DNA of 37,110 nt from contig JACRNO010000080.1 of the NCBI GenBank assembly GCA_016234855.1, positions 1 to 37,110 of the forward strand, read 5' to 3'. Source of the DNA: Deltaproteobacteria bacterium. GTDB taxonomy: Bacteria; Desulfobacterota; GWC2-55-46. Position 1 is the stretch's first letter. Every line of letters starts with the position of its first letter. The notes beneath the pieces are model-generated. The model did not search any database. It was not told the DNA's origin and was given only the letters and a program-made list of their open reading frames with translations. The translations under genes were made by a program, and so were the position numbers. Below are positions 1 to 8,770 of this stretch, one piece after another.

Positions 1-1
1 T

Positions 2-55
2 GAACGGATTGCGGGTTTGGCGGGCGGTAAGGTGGCAGGGGAGACCGGGATTTGA
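2..55 (+). CDS. Possible 3' end of an upstream gene (partial)
   Basis: An open frame enters from the left edge and stops at a TGA ending at 55. It would encode a 17-residue Gly/Ala-rich tail (ERIAGLAGGKVAGETGI). The base composition resembles the host genes of the window. No family can be named from so short a tail, and chance is a real alternative. Confidence 0.25.
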   Translation, partial: ERIAGLAGGKVAGETGI

Positions 56-110
56 AAGTGAGGGTGGGCTTTAAGAGCGCCGCTGTTTTTGAATCCCCCC
101 CTTTAGAAAA

Positions 111-405
111 GAGACCTTTGCATAACTAAAAATATAGAGCACAACTGTCATTTCGAGCGCAGCGAGAAATCTCGTTTTTTGCATAATTTAATGAATTACA
201 AGATTGAAATTATCCGCAAAAAAACGGATAATTTGCAAGCAAGGAATATTGCATTTGTATTCGCACGCTTCATCCCGCGAAAAACTGCGGGATGAAGCGT
301 GCTGTCCTTGACTCGTCGCTTGTGCGCTAACGTTGTATCTTTGGCGCCAGAAGCGCTCCTCGAAATGACAAGAATGTCCTTTCTTAAGGGTTATGCAAAG
401 GTCTC
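111..405. repeat. MITE-like nested palindromic element
   Basis: A perfect 16-base inverted repeat (GAGACCTTTGCATAAC at 111-126, its reverse complement at 390-405) bounds about 295 bp with no gene. Inside are a second inverted pair (GTCATTTCGAG near 149, CTCGAAATGAC at 359-369), a hairpin with CATCCCGC/GCGGGATG arms near 270-300, and a smaller one near 205-235. The stretch 312-336 matches 19094-19118 exactly in inverted orientation. The element appears inserted in a C-run/G-run hairpin: C-rich sequence ends near 104 and G-rich sequence resumes near 414. No transposase is present, so it would need to be mobilised in trans. Confidence 0.7.
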
Positions 406-472
406 CTTGAAAAAGGGGGAAGTTTAAGCCCTGAGCTACGGCTTGGCAGGGTTTGTTATGCAGACCTGTGGC

Positions 473-490
473 GCAGACCTTCAGGTCTGC
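473..490. repeat. Dispersed hairpin repeat
   Basis: Eight-base arms GCAGACCT/AGGTCTGC with a 2-base loop. The same type of hairpin recurs near 10883, 25913 and 35807, usually beside a GAGCTAC/GTAGCTC word. Confidence 0.6.
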
Positions 491-550
491 TTTCTTTTGT
501 GCCAGGCGTTCCGGCGCTTTATTGCCGGACGCAAGGGTTTAACCACGGCG

Positions 551-1180
551 CTATAGCTTCTGTATCACCCACCTTACCCTGCCGAGTATCAGCCCGTCGT
601 TGGCGGCCGCCGTGTGCTTGACGACCGGGGCGTAACGGCTGTTGTCGGCCTTCAAAATGAGTTGTTCGGTCTCGATGTATGCCCGTCTTACGGCCGCGCC
701 TTCGTGCACCAGCCAGACCGCGTAGAGCCTGCCGTTTACGAGGGCGCGGTCCGCGCCGTCCACCCCGAGTATTGCCCCGTCATAGAGGGACGGCTCCATT
801 GAATCCCCTTTTAACACTACCGCCGCAACCCCTTCCGTTGCGAACCCGTGCGGCACCGCCATTGCCTCGGTTACGCGAGTCCCGGTAAGGCGTCTTGCGC
901 CGTCAGGCGCGGCAAGCGAGAAGACGTCGACGAGGGCGCACCCGGCGCCGGGTGTGGTTGAAGCGTTGAGTTGGGATTGTTCGCCCTCGCCCGTAAGCAC
1001 CCATTTTATGTTCAGTCTGTTTCGCTCGCAGAAGATGGATATCTTGTCAAGCGGAAGACTGCCGCGGGATTTTCTCTCCGCAAGCGCGCTTTTTGTAAGC
1101 CCAAGAAGCTCAGCGACCTGATAGTCGTATCTCAAGTTTTTCTGGGATTTTATGCGCTTAAGCACATCATCAAAGTTCAC
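551..1180 (-). CDS. Phage CI-type repressor with S24 (LexA-like) C-terminal domain
   Basis: A 209-residue DNA-binding repressor starting at a GTG (1180-1178). Residues about 1-65 form a CI-type helix-turn-helix (YDYQVAELLGLTKSALAERK). Residues about 85-209 are an S24 peptidase-like fold with the nucleophile motif GDSMEP (Ser127). The position where LexA/CI proteins carry the general-base lysine (usually VKR) reads VRR here (Arg165), so RecA-stimulated self-cleavage may be lost. A longer frame begins near 1246, but a consensus promoter lies inside that extension, which is why the GTG was chosen. No other phage gene is nearby, so it may be a domesticated or leftover prophage regulator. Family call is firm; target and inducer are unknown. 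Confidence 0.85.
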   Translation of the reverse strand: MNFDDVLKRIKSQKNLRYDYQVAELLGLTKSALAERKSRGSLPLDKISIFCERNRLNIKWVLTGEGEQSQLNASTTPGAGCALVDVFSLAAPDGARRLTGTRVTEAMAVPHGFATEGVAAVVLKGDSMEPSLYDGAILGVDGADRALVNGRLYAVWLVHEGAAVRRAYIETEQLILKADNSRYAPVVKHTAAANDGLILGRVRWVIQKL

Positions 1181-1182
1181 AA

Positions 1183-1211
1183 ATATTACCGCCTTATTTT
1201 TGACTTGACAA
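1183..1211 (-). promoter_or_regulatory. Sigma-70 promoter of the repressor gene
   Basis: On the minus strand TTGTCA (1211-1206) and TAATAT (1188-1183) are separated by exactly 17 bases. Transcription would begin around 1175-1178, at the GTG itself, implying a leaderless or nearly leaderless message. Roughly inverted TTCACAAA (1176-1183) and AAATGTGAC (about 1219-1227) flank it and could be operator half-sites for autoregulation. Confidence 0.55.
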
Positions 1212-1246
1212 AGATTAGAAATGTGACCATAATAGCCTTTCATCAA

Positions 1247-2116
1247 GGACTATGGGCTCTGGTATTTCCAATGACAGATCATATATGGCGTCGTATAAAT
1301 CATTCTATAGCCAGTACGTTGGCTGCCCGTCCTGAACCCGTTGATATATTCAAAGCAAGCGTCAAGCACATCCATGACAACCAGGATGCCGCAACGTTAA
1401 ATGGTAATGATGCTGTGTCAGTGGAAGAAACCGTTCCGGATATGCGGCCCAAAGGGGCGTTATGACCGGTCCGCTCTTCGATTGTCAGGGGCCTTATGCC
1501 GGTCTGCATGACTGTCGTGTTGCAAATTCGCGTAATAACACAGGCGCGTTTGCGCGCGGTTTTATTTTTGCGTGACGGCCTTTCAGTCATTGTCTCGGTT
1601 CAGTTGCCAGTGACGTGACCGGAGATTCTCAGGTCTGCGGGTTGATGGCCGTGGCCGGAGATTGTGTATTCTAAGATATCAAATGCGCCGGGATGATGTT
1701 TCCCGGTCGTTTGATCTATGCCGGATTTGCGTATGCGCTTCTGGGCGTATTGGTCTGTCTTTTCCTCCGGTTCGGGTGTAAGGCAAGGGCATTTTATAGC
1801 GTTATATCCGCGTGCTGCAGCGTTTCTCAAGGAGACACAGAGGGTAATTATATTGTCGATGATTTATTATGTGCAACCTATTACGTCGAGTTCCTGCGAC
1901 TGACGAGTCTCTACGTCTGTCTTTGAATTCGGCGAATTTGGCGTTGTCAACATAATGGCGCTGTGTGTCGGTTTTTTTGAAGCCTCATGGGGCTGGAGGT
2001 GAAAAAAATATCACCCCGTCAATTGTATGGCTATTTTAACACAAAGACGGAATCTTTCAAGTGAAATTTAGGAATTGACCTGCCAGTATCTGTCTTCTCG
2101 AAGAAGCGCAAGTTAT
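1247..2116. other. Gene-free region beside the repressor
   Basis: About 870 bp with no convincing gene. A 64-codon plus-strand frame (1271-1465) and a 96-codon minus-strand frame (1300-1590) overlap each other antiparallel, have no clear ribosome site and match no family I recognise. Composition is more balanced than the GC-rich genes. It could be decayed prophage DNA left beside the repressor, but that is inference. Confidence 0.4.
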
Positions 2117-2143
2117 TAAAGTATCTCGTTTATTCCGCGATAA
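2117..2143 (+). promoter_or_regulatory. Putative sigma-28 (FliA) promoter for the chemoreceptor gene
   Basis: TAAAGTAT, 11 bases, then CGCGATAA. The FliA consensus is TAAAGTTT-N11-GCCGATAA, so the match is 7/8 and 6/8 with correct spacing. It lies about 140 bases upstream of a methyl-accepting chemotaxis gene, the class of gene this sigma factor typically serves. Confidence 0.5.
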
Positions 2144-2282
2144 GATAAAGACAATCCTGTGTATCCCGCACGCGTATACCGGGGCCGGGTTTCGTTATCA
2201 AGTCTTACGGTCTTGAATTACCGGTTGCAGCGGTTATAGTCCGGCAGGTTTGAGTGCGTGAAATCAATTGGAGGTTGGCGCC

Positions 2283-4433
2283 TTGGGAATCATTCAACGT
2301 GTTAGCATAAAAAGGTTTTTGACGGCAGTGGTCGGGTTGCTTGTGGTGATACTTGCCGCCCAGTCGGTTCTCGGCTTCATCGACAAATACAATTACAAGC
2401 GCGAGATGGAGCGGGTCGATATAGCCAACGAACTTGCCGACTACATACTTGAAGCGACCGGGTTCGAGGCCAAGGAGCGCGGGATGACGGTCATAGCGCT
2501 CAATTCGAATACAGCGCTTGACGCGTCTCAAATCGAGAGGATACGCGCCGTGCGAGAGAGCGGCGAGCAGGCGTGGACAAAGGCCATTGCCGACGCGAAA
2601 CTTCTTACCGATGATCTCGATACCTCTAACTCGCTTCTTCGATCGGCAGTCTCGAAGCTCCATGCGACGCACGGCGAGATGATTGAGGCCAGGAGGAAGG
2701 CCGACAGGAATTTTACAATGGCGGCAAAGGATTATGCGGCGCAGGAATGGATAAGGGCCATAACGGGCTTTATAGATGCCAATACCGAATTGCGTCTGTC
2801 TGCCTTCACCTCAACGGCAAGCAAGGACACCATGCAGGAGGCCCTGCGCGTGAACCTGGAACTCAAGCAGGCGATATGGCTCGTCGGCGAGTACGCGGGC
2901 AGGGAGAGGGCGACCGCCGGCAACTTCATCAGCGCGGGCAAGCCCATGGACGCGGCCGCGATTGAGAAGCTCAATACCTTCAGGGCCATCGTGGATATCA
3001 ACGTCAAGCCGATAATGCGCCTGCGGGAGATGGGCGGTGTCGATGCCGGGATACTCAATGGTATCACAAAGATGGAAGGCGTCTTCCTCGGCAAGTTCGC
3101 CGAGACCAGACGCCAGGTATACGAGGCCTCGTCCACCGGCAGGTATCCGGTCTCAGGCGCCGAGTGGATAGCCCGGTCAAGCGAGGCGATAGACACCATC
3201 ATCGACGTCTCGCTTGCCGTGGGCAAATCCGTTGACGACAAGGTCATGGCCGAGCTTGCCGCGGCAAAGCGCGGTCTCGTCCTCTCGGCCGTTTTCGTGG
3301 TCATCATCTGCGTCGTCGGCATCGGTTCGATCTGGGTCATAAACAGCAAGGTTATCTCGCCCATGCTCCATCTGAACAGGTCGATGAGGGAGATAGAGAA
3401 TACAGGGGACCTTACCACGCAGATAGAGATACATTCCGAGGACGAGAGCGGGCAGATGGCCGAGGCCTTCAACAGCATGATGGAGAAGTTCCACGCGATA
3501 ATAACCGAGATACACGCCTCGGCCGAGCAACTCGCGTCTTCGTCCGAGGAGCTTTCCTCCTCCGCCATCCAGATAGCCGACGGCACGAAGCAACAGGCCA
3601 GTAAGGCCACGCAGGTATCCACCTCGTCCCATGAGATGTCCACGACCATTATCGAGGTCGCAAAGAACGTCCAGAGCGCGGCGGAGGCGGCAAAGGCCGC
3701 GAGCGGCGTGGCAGTGACAGGCGGGGATATCGTCGCCAGGACCATAGGCTCCATGACGGTCATATCCAAAAACGCGAAAGAGTCCAGCCAGATAATCTCC
3801 GCCCTCGGCACTCGCTCACGAGAGATAGGCAATATCATAAACGTCATTAACGACATAGCCGACCAGACGAACCTGCTGGCCCTTAACGCGGCCATAGAGG
3901 CGGCAAGGGCCGGGGAGCAGGGCAGGGGCTTTGCCGTCGTGGCCGACGAGGTGCGCAAGCTCGCTGAAAAGACGATGACCGCCACCAAGGAAATCGGCGC
4001 GATGATAAAGGCGATGCAGGACGAGATGACAAAGGCCATAGCCTCAGTTGAAAAAGAGGTGGTCGCGGTCACCGAAGGCGTCGGCTATGCCGGGGAGGCG
4101 GGCAATGCGCTTCGTGAGATAGTATCGAAGGTCGACGTCGTTACGGCCATGAACAACCAGATAACCACGGCCATAGAGGAGCAGTCGGCCGTCACCGAGC
4201 AGATAAGCGGCGATATCGCGGACGTGGCGACAGTCGTAAACCAGACGACGGCGGCCGCCCATCAGATTGCAAGAGCAAGCGAGGAGATAGCCGAGCACGC
4301 CTCAAGGCTGAAGACCACGGTCGAGGTCTTCAAAGTGCGAAGCGTCAGGGAGCAGGAGCGGTCTGCGCCGGACAAGCCTCTTAAGGTGGTCCAGCTCAAC
4401 AGGCAGCCGGCCTTGGTCAAAGGGCTGTCGTAG
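2283..4433 (+). CDS. Methyl-accepting chemotaxis protein
   Basis: A transmembrane chemoreceptor of 716 residues that would signal to CheA/CheW. Start TTG at 2283 is chosen because GGAGG at 2270-2274 lies 8 bases upstream; the in-frame TTG at 2268 overlaps that ribosome site. TM1 is at about residues 9-29. The long helical sensory domain (about 35-330) resembles a NIT-type nitrate/nitrite-sensing bundle, with an ERG motif in the first half and RERA in the second. TM2 is at about 335-356, followed by HAMP. The conserved signalling hairpin tip ([20 protein letters not shown]) lies near residues 530-548. No CheR-binding pentapeptide is visible at the C-terminus. No other chemotaxis gene is in the window. 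The ligand is unproven. Confidence 0.93.
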   Translation: MGIIQRVSIKRFLTAVVGLLVVILAAQSVLGFIDKYNYKREMERVDIANELADYILEATGFEAKERGMTVIALNSNTALDASQIERIRAVRESGEQAWTKAIADAKLLTDDLDTSNSLLRSAVSKLHATHGEMIEARRKADRNFTMAAKDYAAQEWIRAITGFIDANTELRLSAFTSTASKDTMQEALRVNLELKQAIWLVGEYAGRERATAGNFISAGKPMDAAAIEKLNTFRAIVDINVKPIMRLREMGGVDAGILNGITKMEGVFLGKFAETRRQVYEASSTGRYPVSGAEWIARSSEAIDTIIDVSLAVGKSVDDKVMAELAAAKRGLVLSAVFVVIICVVGIGSIWVINSKVISPMLHLNRSMREIENTGDLTTQIEIHSEDESGQMAEAFNSMMEKFHAIITEIHASAEQLASSSEELSSSAIQIADGTKQQASKATQVSTSSHEMSTTIIEVAKNVQSAAEAAKAASGVAVTGGDIVARTIGSMTVISKNAKESSQIISALGTRSREIGNIINVINDIADQTNLLALNAAIEAARAGEQGRGFAVVADEVRKLAEKTMTATKEIGAMIKAMQDEMTKAIASVEKEVVAVTEGVGYAGEAGNALREIVSKVDVVTAMNNQITTAIEEQSAVTEQISGDIADVATVVNQTTAAAHQIARASEEIAEHASRLKTTVEVFKVRSVREQERSAPDKPLKVVQLNRQPALVKGLS

Positions 4434-4508
4434 CTCAGGCCTTCGGGTCGGATTGTGCCGCTGTGTTTGGCCGTTCATTGGTATATTTAAGGTTACGGGA
4501 GTATGTTG

Positions 4509-4543
4509 AGCGGGCAGGCCTTTTTGGCCTGCCCGCTTTTTTT
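4509..4543 (+). terminator. Rho-independent terminator after the chemoreceptor gene
   Basis: A 12-base perfect stem (AGCGGGCAGGCC/GGCCTGCCCGCT) with a TTTTT loop, followed by seven T residues. It lies 75 bases downstream of the chemoreceptor stop. Confidence 0.92.
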
Positions 4544-4680
4544 GCAGGTTGGACGGCCTCTTTTTTCTTGGAAACGGCTTGAATTATGCTAATATTACAT
4601 CCTGCGCGAAATTATGATAAAATCAAAAAGCAGGTCTGTGGCCCGTGCCTGCGATGTGTGTATCTCAATCATGCGGATTG

Positions 4681-4709
4681 TTTAACGCCGCCCGGCTATA
4701 TGTTATAAT
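4681..4709 (+). promoter_or_regulatory. Promoter of the AAA-protease operon
   Basis: A perfect TATAAT (4704-4709) sits 25 bases upstream of the start codon, with a weak TTTAAC (4681-4686) 17 bases before it. AGGGG at 4726-4730 is the ribosome-binding site of the following ATG. The poor -35 suggests weak or activator-dependent expression. Confidence 0.5.
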
Positions 4710-4734
4710 ATAATGTGGGGCAAACAGGGGTGCC

Positions 4735-6870
4735 ATGAATACAAAAGAGTTTGAGAACGAACTCAAGATACATATAGAGGCGCGTTATCCCATCGTCTGG
4801 CTCGTCTCGTTCGAGGAACGCCGGGTGGAGAAGATAGTCGAGTCGGTTTGCGAGTCGATGAAGTTCGTCTTCTGGGGCTGGAGCGTATCGCGCGGACTCT
4901 ACGGCGGGGAGAAAAAGAAACGCGAGCCTATGGGCAAGGAGAAGATACTCGGCGTCATCGAGGAGAAGATATCCAAGGCCGAGGAGGTAAATAACCTCTT
5001 TCTTCTCAAGGACATAGCAAGCTACTTCAATTCACACGAGTTCCTGCGTAAATTCAGGGACCTGCCCGCCATATTCGACGAGCACCGCTCCATCAATACC
5101 GTCTGCATACTATCGCCCACGCTCGGCGAGATACCGCCGGAGCTTGAGGAGGACATCGTCGTCCTGGAGCTCTCCCTGCCCGATTATGACGAGATCGCGG
5201 AGATGGTATCGCGCACGTACGGGCATCTCATCCCGGCCAAGTGGCACGCATCCACGCGCTCCATACTCTACAAGTCCTTGCAGGGGCTTTCGCTCGACAA
5301 TATCCGCCGCGTCATCAGGAAGGCCGTAAGCCTGAATAACGGCGCGCTTAACGAGGACTGCATCTCGTACATACAGGACGAGAAACAGCAGATAATCAGG
5401 AAGCAGCGCATACTCGATTATTATCCGCACAAGGAGACGATAGAGCACATCGGCGGCCTGAGCGAGATAAAGAAGTGGTTCGTCGAGCGCGAGCACGTCT
5501 TCAGGCTCAGCCACGACAAGATCGACACCCTCGGGCTTGACGTGCCCAAGGGGCTGCTGCTCATAGGCGTGCCCGGCTCAGGCAAGAGCCTTTGCTGCAA
5601 GGCCCTTGCGGGCATCTGGAACCTGCCGCTTTTAAGGATGGACGTGGGCAAGCTCTTCGGCTCCACCGTGGGCGAGTCCGAGAAGAACATCCGGCGATGC
5701 ATCCAGCTTGCGGAGGCGGTCTCGCCGTGCATACTATGGATAGACGAGATAGACAAGGCGTTCGGCGGCATAGGCGGATATCAGGGCGACTCCGGCACGC
5801 AGATGCGCGTATTCGGGACTTTTATTACGTGGCTGCAGGAGAAGGAGAACCCGGTTTTCGTCATCTCGACCGCTAACGAGCCGAAGAACCTGCCCCCTGA
5901 ACTCTGGAGGAAGGGACGTTACGACGAGGTCTTCTTCGTCGACCTGCCGAGCGAGGAGGAGCGCGCGGAGATATTCCGCATACACCTTGAGCGCCGCGTG
6001 CAGAACATGCACCGCCTCAACCTGCGCGAGCTTGCGCAGAACTGCCAGGGCTTTACCGGCGCGGAGATCGAGCAGGCCGTAAAGGACGCGGTCGTGGCCA
6101 CCTTCAACAAGGTGCACGAAGGCTCGGACGCGGGCGCCGTTGAGCAGGCAATAGAAGGCCTGCTTGCGCTCGACGTCACACAGCAGGAGCTCCTTGACGC
6201 CATCAGGCATATAACGCCGCTTTCCGTCCTCAAGAAAGAGGAGATAGAAGAGCTTCGCGAGTGGAGCCATCAGAGGGCCCGCCCGGCTTCCAAGTCGCTC
6301 TTCCTGCAGCGCGCCGAGACGCTCACGGAGGCCGAGAAGCGCGGCATCGCCGTGCACGAGGCCGGCCATTGCGTAATCATGTGGCTCAATTTCAGAAAGA
6401 CCCCGGCGTTCGTCTCGGTTGACAATTATAAGAACTTCAGCGCCTACATCCCGCTCGACGAGGCGGTGCGTACGACCTTTACCAAGACCGACCTTGAAAA
6501 GGAGATAGGCGTCATATTGGGCGGCATGGTGGCCGAGGAGGAGACTATCGGCGGGGATTCCAAGACCGTCGGGGCCTCGCAAGACCTTCTGCAGGCCACG
6601 ACCATCGCCAAGAAGATGGTCGTTGAGTACGGCTTCGGCGAGGTGATGAGGAACAAGTCGCTCATCGTCCTGCAGGACTACGCGTTCACCTCCGGCACCG
6701 AGGTCCTTGACGACATACAGAAAATCATAGACAACGCCAAGGAGACGACGGCGGCCATGATATCCAGAAACAAGGAAACACTCGGACGCCTGGTTGACAG
6801 ACTGGTGAAAGACGTCCTGATGAACGGGGACGCGCTTACGCGGTTTTTCATGGACAACCCGTTGGAGTAG
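4735..6870 (+). CDS. Ycf46-like AAA ATPase fused to an FtsH-type M41 metalloprotease
   Basis: A 711-residue ATP-dependent protease with no transmembrane segment, so predicted cytosolic. Residues 1 to about 230 match the N-terminal half of Ycf46-type ATPases ([15 protein letters not shown] near 18-32) and lack a P-loop. Residues about 235-500 are a classical AAA module: Walker A GVPGSGKS (278-285), Walker B DEID (Asp337, Glu338), then the helical lid. Residues about 525-700 are an M41 peptidase: zinc motif HEAGH (541-545) and the third-ligand Asp617 in SQDLLQAT. Classical FtsH has membrane helices and no Ycf46 domain. The next two genes are DUF1257 and DUF2997 members, the partners of Ycf46 in cyanobacteria. 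Domain calls are firm; substrates are unknown. Confidence 0.93.
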   Translation: MNTKEFENELKIHIEARYPIVWLVSFEERRVEKIVESVCESMKFVFWGWSVSRGLYGGEKKKREPMGKEKILGVIEEKISKAEEVNNLFLLKDIASYFNSHEFLRKFRDLPAIFDEHRSINTVCILSPTLGEIPPELEEDIVVLELSLPDYDEIAEMVSRTYGHLIPAKWHASTRSILYKSLQGLSLDNIRRVIRKAVSLNNGALNEDCISYIQDEKQQIIRKQRILDYYPHKETIEHIGGLSEIKKWFVEREHVFRLSHDKIDTLGLDVPKGLLLIGVPGSGKSLCCKALAGIWNLPLLRMDVGKLFGSTVGESEKNIRRCIQLAEAVSPCILWIDEIDKAFGGIGGYQGDSGTQMRVFGTFITWLQEKENPVFVISTANEPKNLPPELWRKGRYDEVFFVDLPSEEERAEIFRIHLERRVQNMHRLNLRELAQNCQGFTGAEIEQAVKDAVVATFNKVHEGSDAGAVEQAIEGLLALDVTQQELLDAIRHITPLSVLKKEEIEELREWSHQRARPASKSLFLQRAETLTEAEKRGIAVHEAGHCVIMWLNFRKTPAFVSVDNYKNFSAYIPLDEAVRTTFTKTDLEKEIGVILGGMVAEEETIGGDSKTVGASQDLLQATTIAKKMVVEYGFGEVMRNKSLIVLQDYAFTSGTEVLDDIQKIIDNAKETTAAMISRNKETLGRLVDRLVKDVLMNGDALTRFFMDNPLE

Positions 6871-6917
6871 CATGTAGATATGCCCTGATATCCGTGTGAA
6901 GCAAGAAGGAGGTTGCG

Positions 6918-7253
6918 ATGTCTTTCTATACATGTATAAAGACCGAGTTGAAGGTGAAAAAATACATCATCAGCGCCCTTGAGGAGATGAAAAAACGGGG
7001 CGAGATAAAGGGCTTCGTCTACAGCGAGAAGAAGGAAAAGGTCGAGGTGGACCGGGACGGCGACATTCTGAATATCTCGATGCTCAAGGAAGACGTCGAA
7101 ATCGGCGGGGACAACCGCGTCGTGCACAGGTTCGGCAACAGGCTCAAACAGTTCTACGCCTACGAGTCGATAAAGGACAACCTCCCTCTGGATTTTGAGA
7201 TTGCCTCGGAGAACGAGATAGGCGGCGAGATTCAGATATTGCTGAAGGGGTAA
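6918..7253 (+). CDS. DUF1257 (Ycf35-like) protein
   Basis: A 111-residue soluble protein. It opens MSFYTCIKTELK, close to the MSHFT-IKT opening of the DUF1257/Ycf35 family. It keeps the C-terminal pattern in which a YAY motif (RLKQFYAYESIK) is followed by a beta hairpin ending in alternating hydrophobic residues (GGEIQILL). The middle is shorter and lacks the tryptophan-containing segment of plastid members. GGAGG at 6910-6914 is a good ribosome site. It starts 47 bases after the protease-ATPase gene and is probably cotranscribed. The function of the family is unknown; a role as substrate adaptor or regulator of the ATPase is inference from linkage. Confidence 0.75.
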   Translation: MSFYTCIKTELKVKKYIISALEEMKKRGEIKGFVYSEKKEKVEVDRDGDILNISMLKEDVEIGGDNRVVHRFGNRLKQFYAYESIKDNLPLDFEIASENEIGGEIQILLKG

Positions 7254-7292
7254 CTCCACATTTTGGAAAAGAGGGGGGGGATTTCCCAAACT

Positions 7293-7314
7293 CCTCCCCT
7301 TATATAAGGGGAGG
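7293..7314. repeat. 22-base perfect palindrome between DUF1257 and DUF2997 genes
   Basis: CCTCCCCTTATATAAGGGGA plus GG reads identically on both strands. It lies 40 bases after the DUF1257 stop, within a C/G-run repeat of the kind also seen near 95, 415, 15905 and 35925. It could be a transcript-stabilising or attenuating hairpin inside the operon. Confidence 0.7.
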
Positions 7315-7386
7315 CTGGGAGGGGTTATTGTTCGCATCGGGCAGGTTGGCTTGTGGCTAAGAGGATAAATAGACGGAGGTTATCCG

Positions 7387-7569
7387 ATGGATAAACAGAT
7401 TCGCATCCGCATACTGCCCGACGGCAAGGTGGAGATAGACTCAAGCGTCTACACCGATTGCAAGGAGATAGCCCGGCTCCTCACGAAGAACCTCGGCACC
7501 ATCGAGAGCTTCGAGGAGAAGGACGAAGAGCACTCCGGCATGAGGGTGAAGATAGAGGAAAGAGAGTAG
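7387..7569 (+). CDS. DUF2997 protein
   Basis: A 60-residue acidic protein. It shows the DUF2997 pattern: a short beta strand leading to PDGKVEID near residues 11-18, a central cysteine (TDCKEIARLL), then LGTIESFEEKDEE. ACGGAGGTT just upstream (about 7373-7381) supplies the ribosome site. DUF2997 genes commonly accompany DUF1257 genes in cyanobacteria, which supports both assignments. No catalytic motif is visible, so a small accessory or substrate-like role in the AAA-protease complex is plausible but unproven. The AT-rich restriction-modification cassette begins within about 50 bases of the stop codon. Confidence 0.7.
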   Translation: MDKQIRIRILPDGKVEIDSSVYTDCKEIARLLTKNLGTIESFEEKDEEHSGMRVKIEERE

Positions 7570-7633
7570 AGGATGAACTGTTGGTGTAATTTTTATGTAA
7601 GAATTTTTCAAAATACGGAACATGAGGGAAAAT

Positions 7634-8752
7634 ATGATTTTTAGATTGGGTGAACTTTTTTGCGGACCAGGAGGATTGGCTCTGGGAGCATTATCAGCAA
7701 AGGTTACTTGCGGACGAGAGGAATATTCTATTGCTCCAGTATGGGCCAATGATTATGACAAAGATACTTGTGCTACCTACAAGCATAATATCTGCCGTGA
7801 CGAGTCAAGCGTGGTTTTTTGCCGCGACGTACGGAAACTTGATATGAAGAAGTTGTCAGGAATTGATGCTCTAACTTTTGGATTTCCTTGTAACGATTTC
7901 AGCATGGTTGGCGAGCAAAAGGGAATGGATGGATTATACGGACCTCTTTATGGGTATGGGATTAAGGCTCTTAAACATTTTCAACCCAAATGGTTTCTTG
8001 CAGAGAATGTGGCTGGACTGAAACACGCAAATGACGGGAAAATATTTGCAAAAATAATTAGTGAGATGTGTGGTGCAGGATACAATGTCGTGCCGCATCT
8101 GTATAAGTTTGAGCATTATGGAGTGCCGCAAGCAAGACATAGGATTATTATTGTTGGTATTCGGGAAGATATTGGGCTTAGTTTTCATGTGCCCGATATG
8201 CTACCCAATGCACCGTTAACGTGCAGAGGGGCAATAGAAAATCCACCTATACCATCGTCAGCGCCAAATCAAGAATTTACCAATCAAGCAGTACAAGTAG
8301 TGGAACGATTAAAATATATTAAGCCGGGACAAAATGCATTTACTGCCGATCTGCCTGAGGCTTTGAGATTAAAGGTTAATGGTGCAAAGCTAAGTCAGAT
8401 ATATAAACGTTTAGACCCAAATAAGCCTGCGTATACCATTACTGGCAGCGGAGGTGGTGGGACACATGTTTACCATTGGAAGGAAAACCGTGCGTTAACC
8501 AACAGGGAGCGTGCCAGGTTACAAACTTTTCCTGATTCCTTTCTGTTTGTGGGTTCCAAGGAAAGCGTAAGAAAGCAAATAGGCATGGCTGTTCCTTCAA
8601 AAGGTATCATGGTTATTTTTGAGGCAATCTTAAAAACATTTGCCAATATTGCTTATAGAACAACCTCGTCTAATCTTATTCATGTCTTAAATAAATCTGA
8701 TGATGCTAAAGGCGTTTTTTCAAAAGATAAATTTTTATCTATAAATCTATAG
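7634..8752 (+). CDS. DNA (cytosine-5) methyltransferase
   Basis: The 372-residue modification enzyme of a type II restriction-modification cassette, using S-adenosylmethionine to methylate cytosine C5. Visible motifs: I (FCGPGG, residues 9-14), IV (GFPCNDFS, catalytic Cys86), VI (AENV), VIII (QARHR), and a variable target-recognition region before the terminal motifs. Start ATG 7634 is chosen because GAGGG at 7624-7628 sits 5 bases upstream. Composition is clearly more AT-rich than the flanking host genes, a sign of transfer. A PLD-type nuclease begins 18 bases later and a Vsr-like nuclease follows. The recognition sequence cannot be read from sequence alone. Confidence 0.95.
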   Translation: MIFRLGELFCGPGGLALGALSAKVTCGREEYSIAPVWANDYDKDTCATYKHNICRDESSVVFCRDVRKLDMKKLSGIDALTFGFPCNDFSMVGEQKGMDGLYGPLYGYGIKALKHFQPKWFLAENVAGLKHANDGKIFAKIISEMCGAGYNVVPHLYKFEHYGVPQARHRIIIVGIREDIGLSFHVPDMLPNAPLTCRGAIENPPIPSSAPNQEFTNQAVQVVERLKYIKPGQNAFTADLPEALRLKVNGAKLSQIYKRLDPNKPAYTITGSGGGGTHVYHWKENRALTNRERARLQTFPDSFLFVGSKESVRKQIGMAVPSKGIMVIFEAILKTFANIAYRTTSSNLIHVLNKSDDAKGVFSKDKFLSINL

Positions 8753-8770
8753 ACATCAAGAGGAGGGGTA

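Noticed and set aside
971-1465. Plus-strand frame overlapping the repressor start
   Set aside because: Its first half is antisense to the helix-turn-helix region and the remainder (from 1271) has no ribosome site or recognised family.
2732-4072. Long minus-strand open frame opposite the chemoreceptor gene
   Set aside because: Low-complexity Ala/Ser/Met-rich translation, no family motif, and fully antisense to a clear chemoreceptor.
5734-6933. Minus-strand frame opposite the AAA-protease gene
   Set aside because: Arg/Leu/Val-rich shadow of GC-rich codons; the plus strand carries all motifs.
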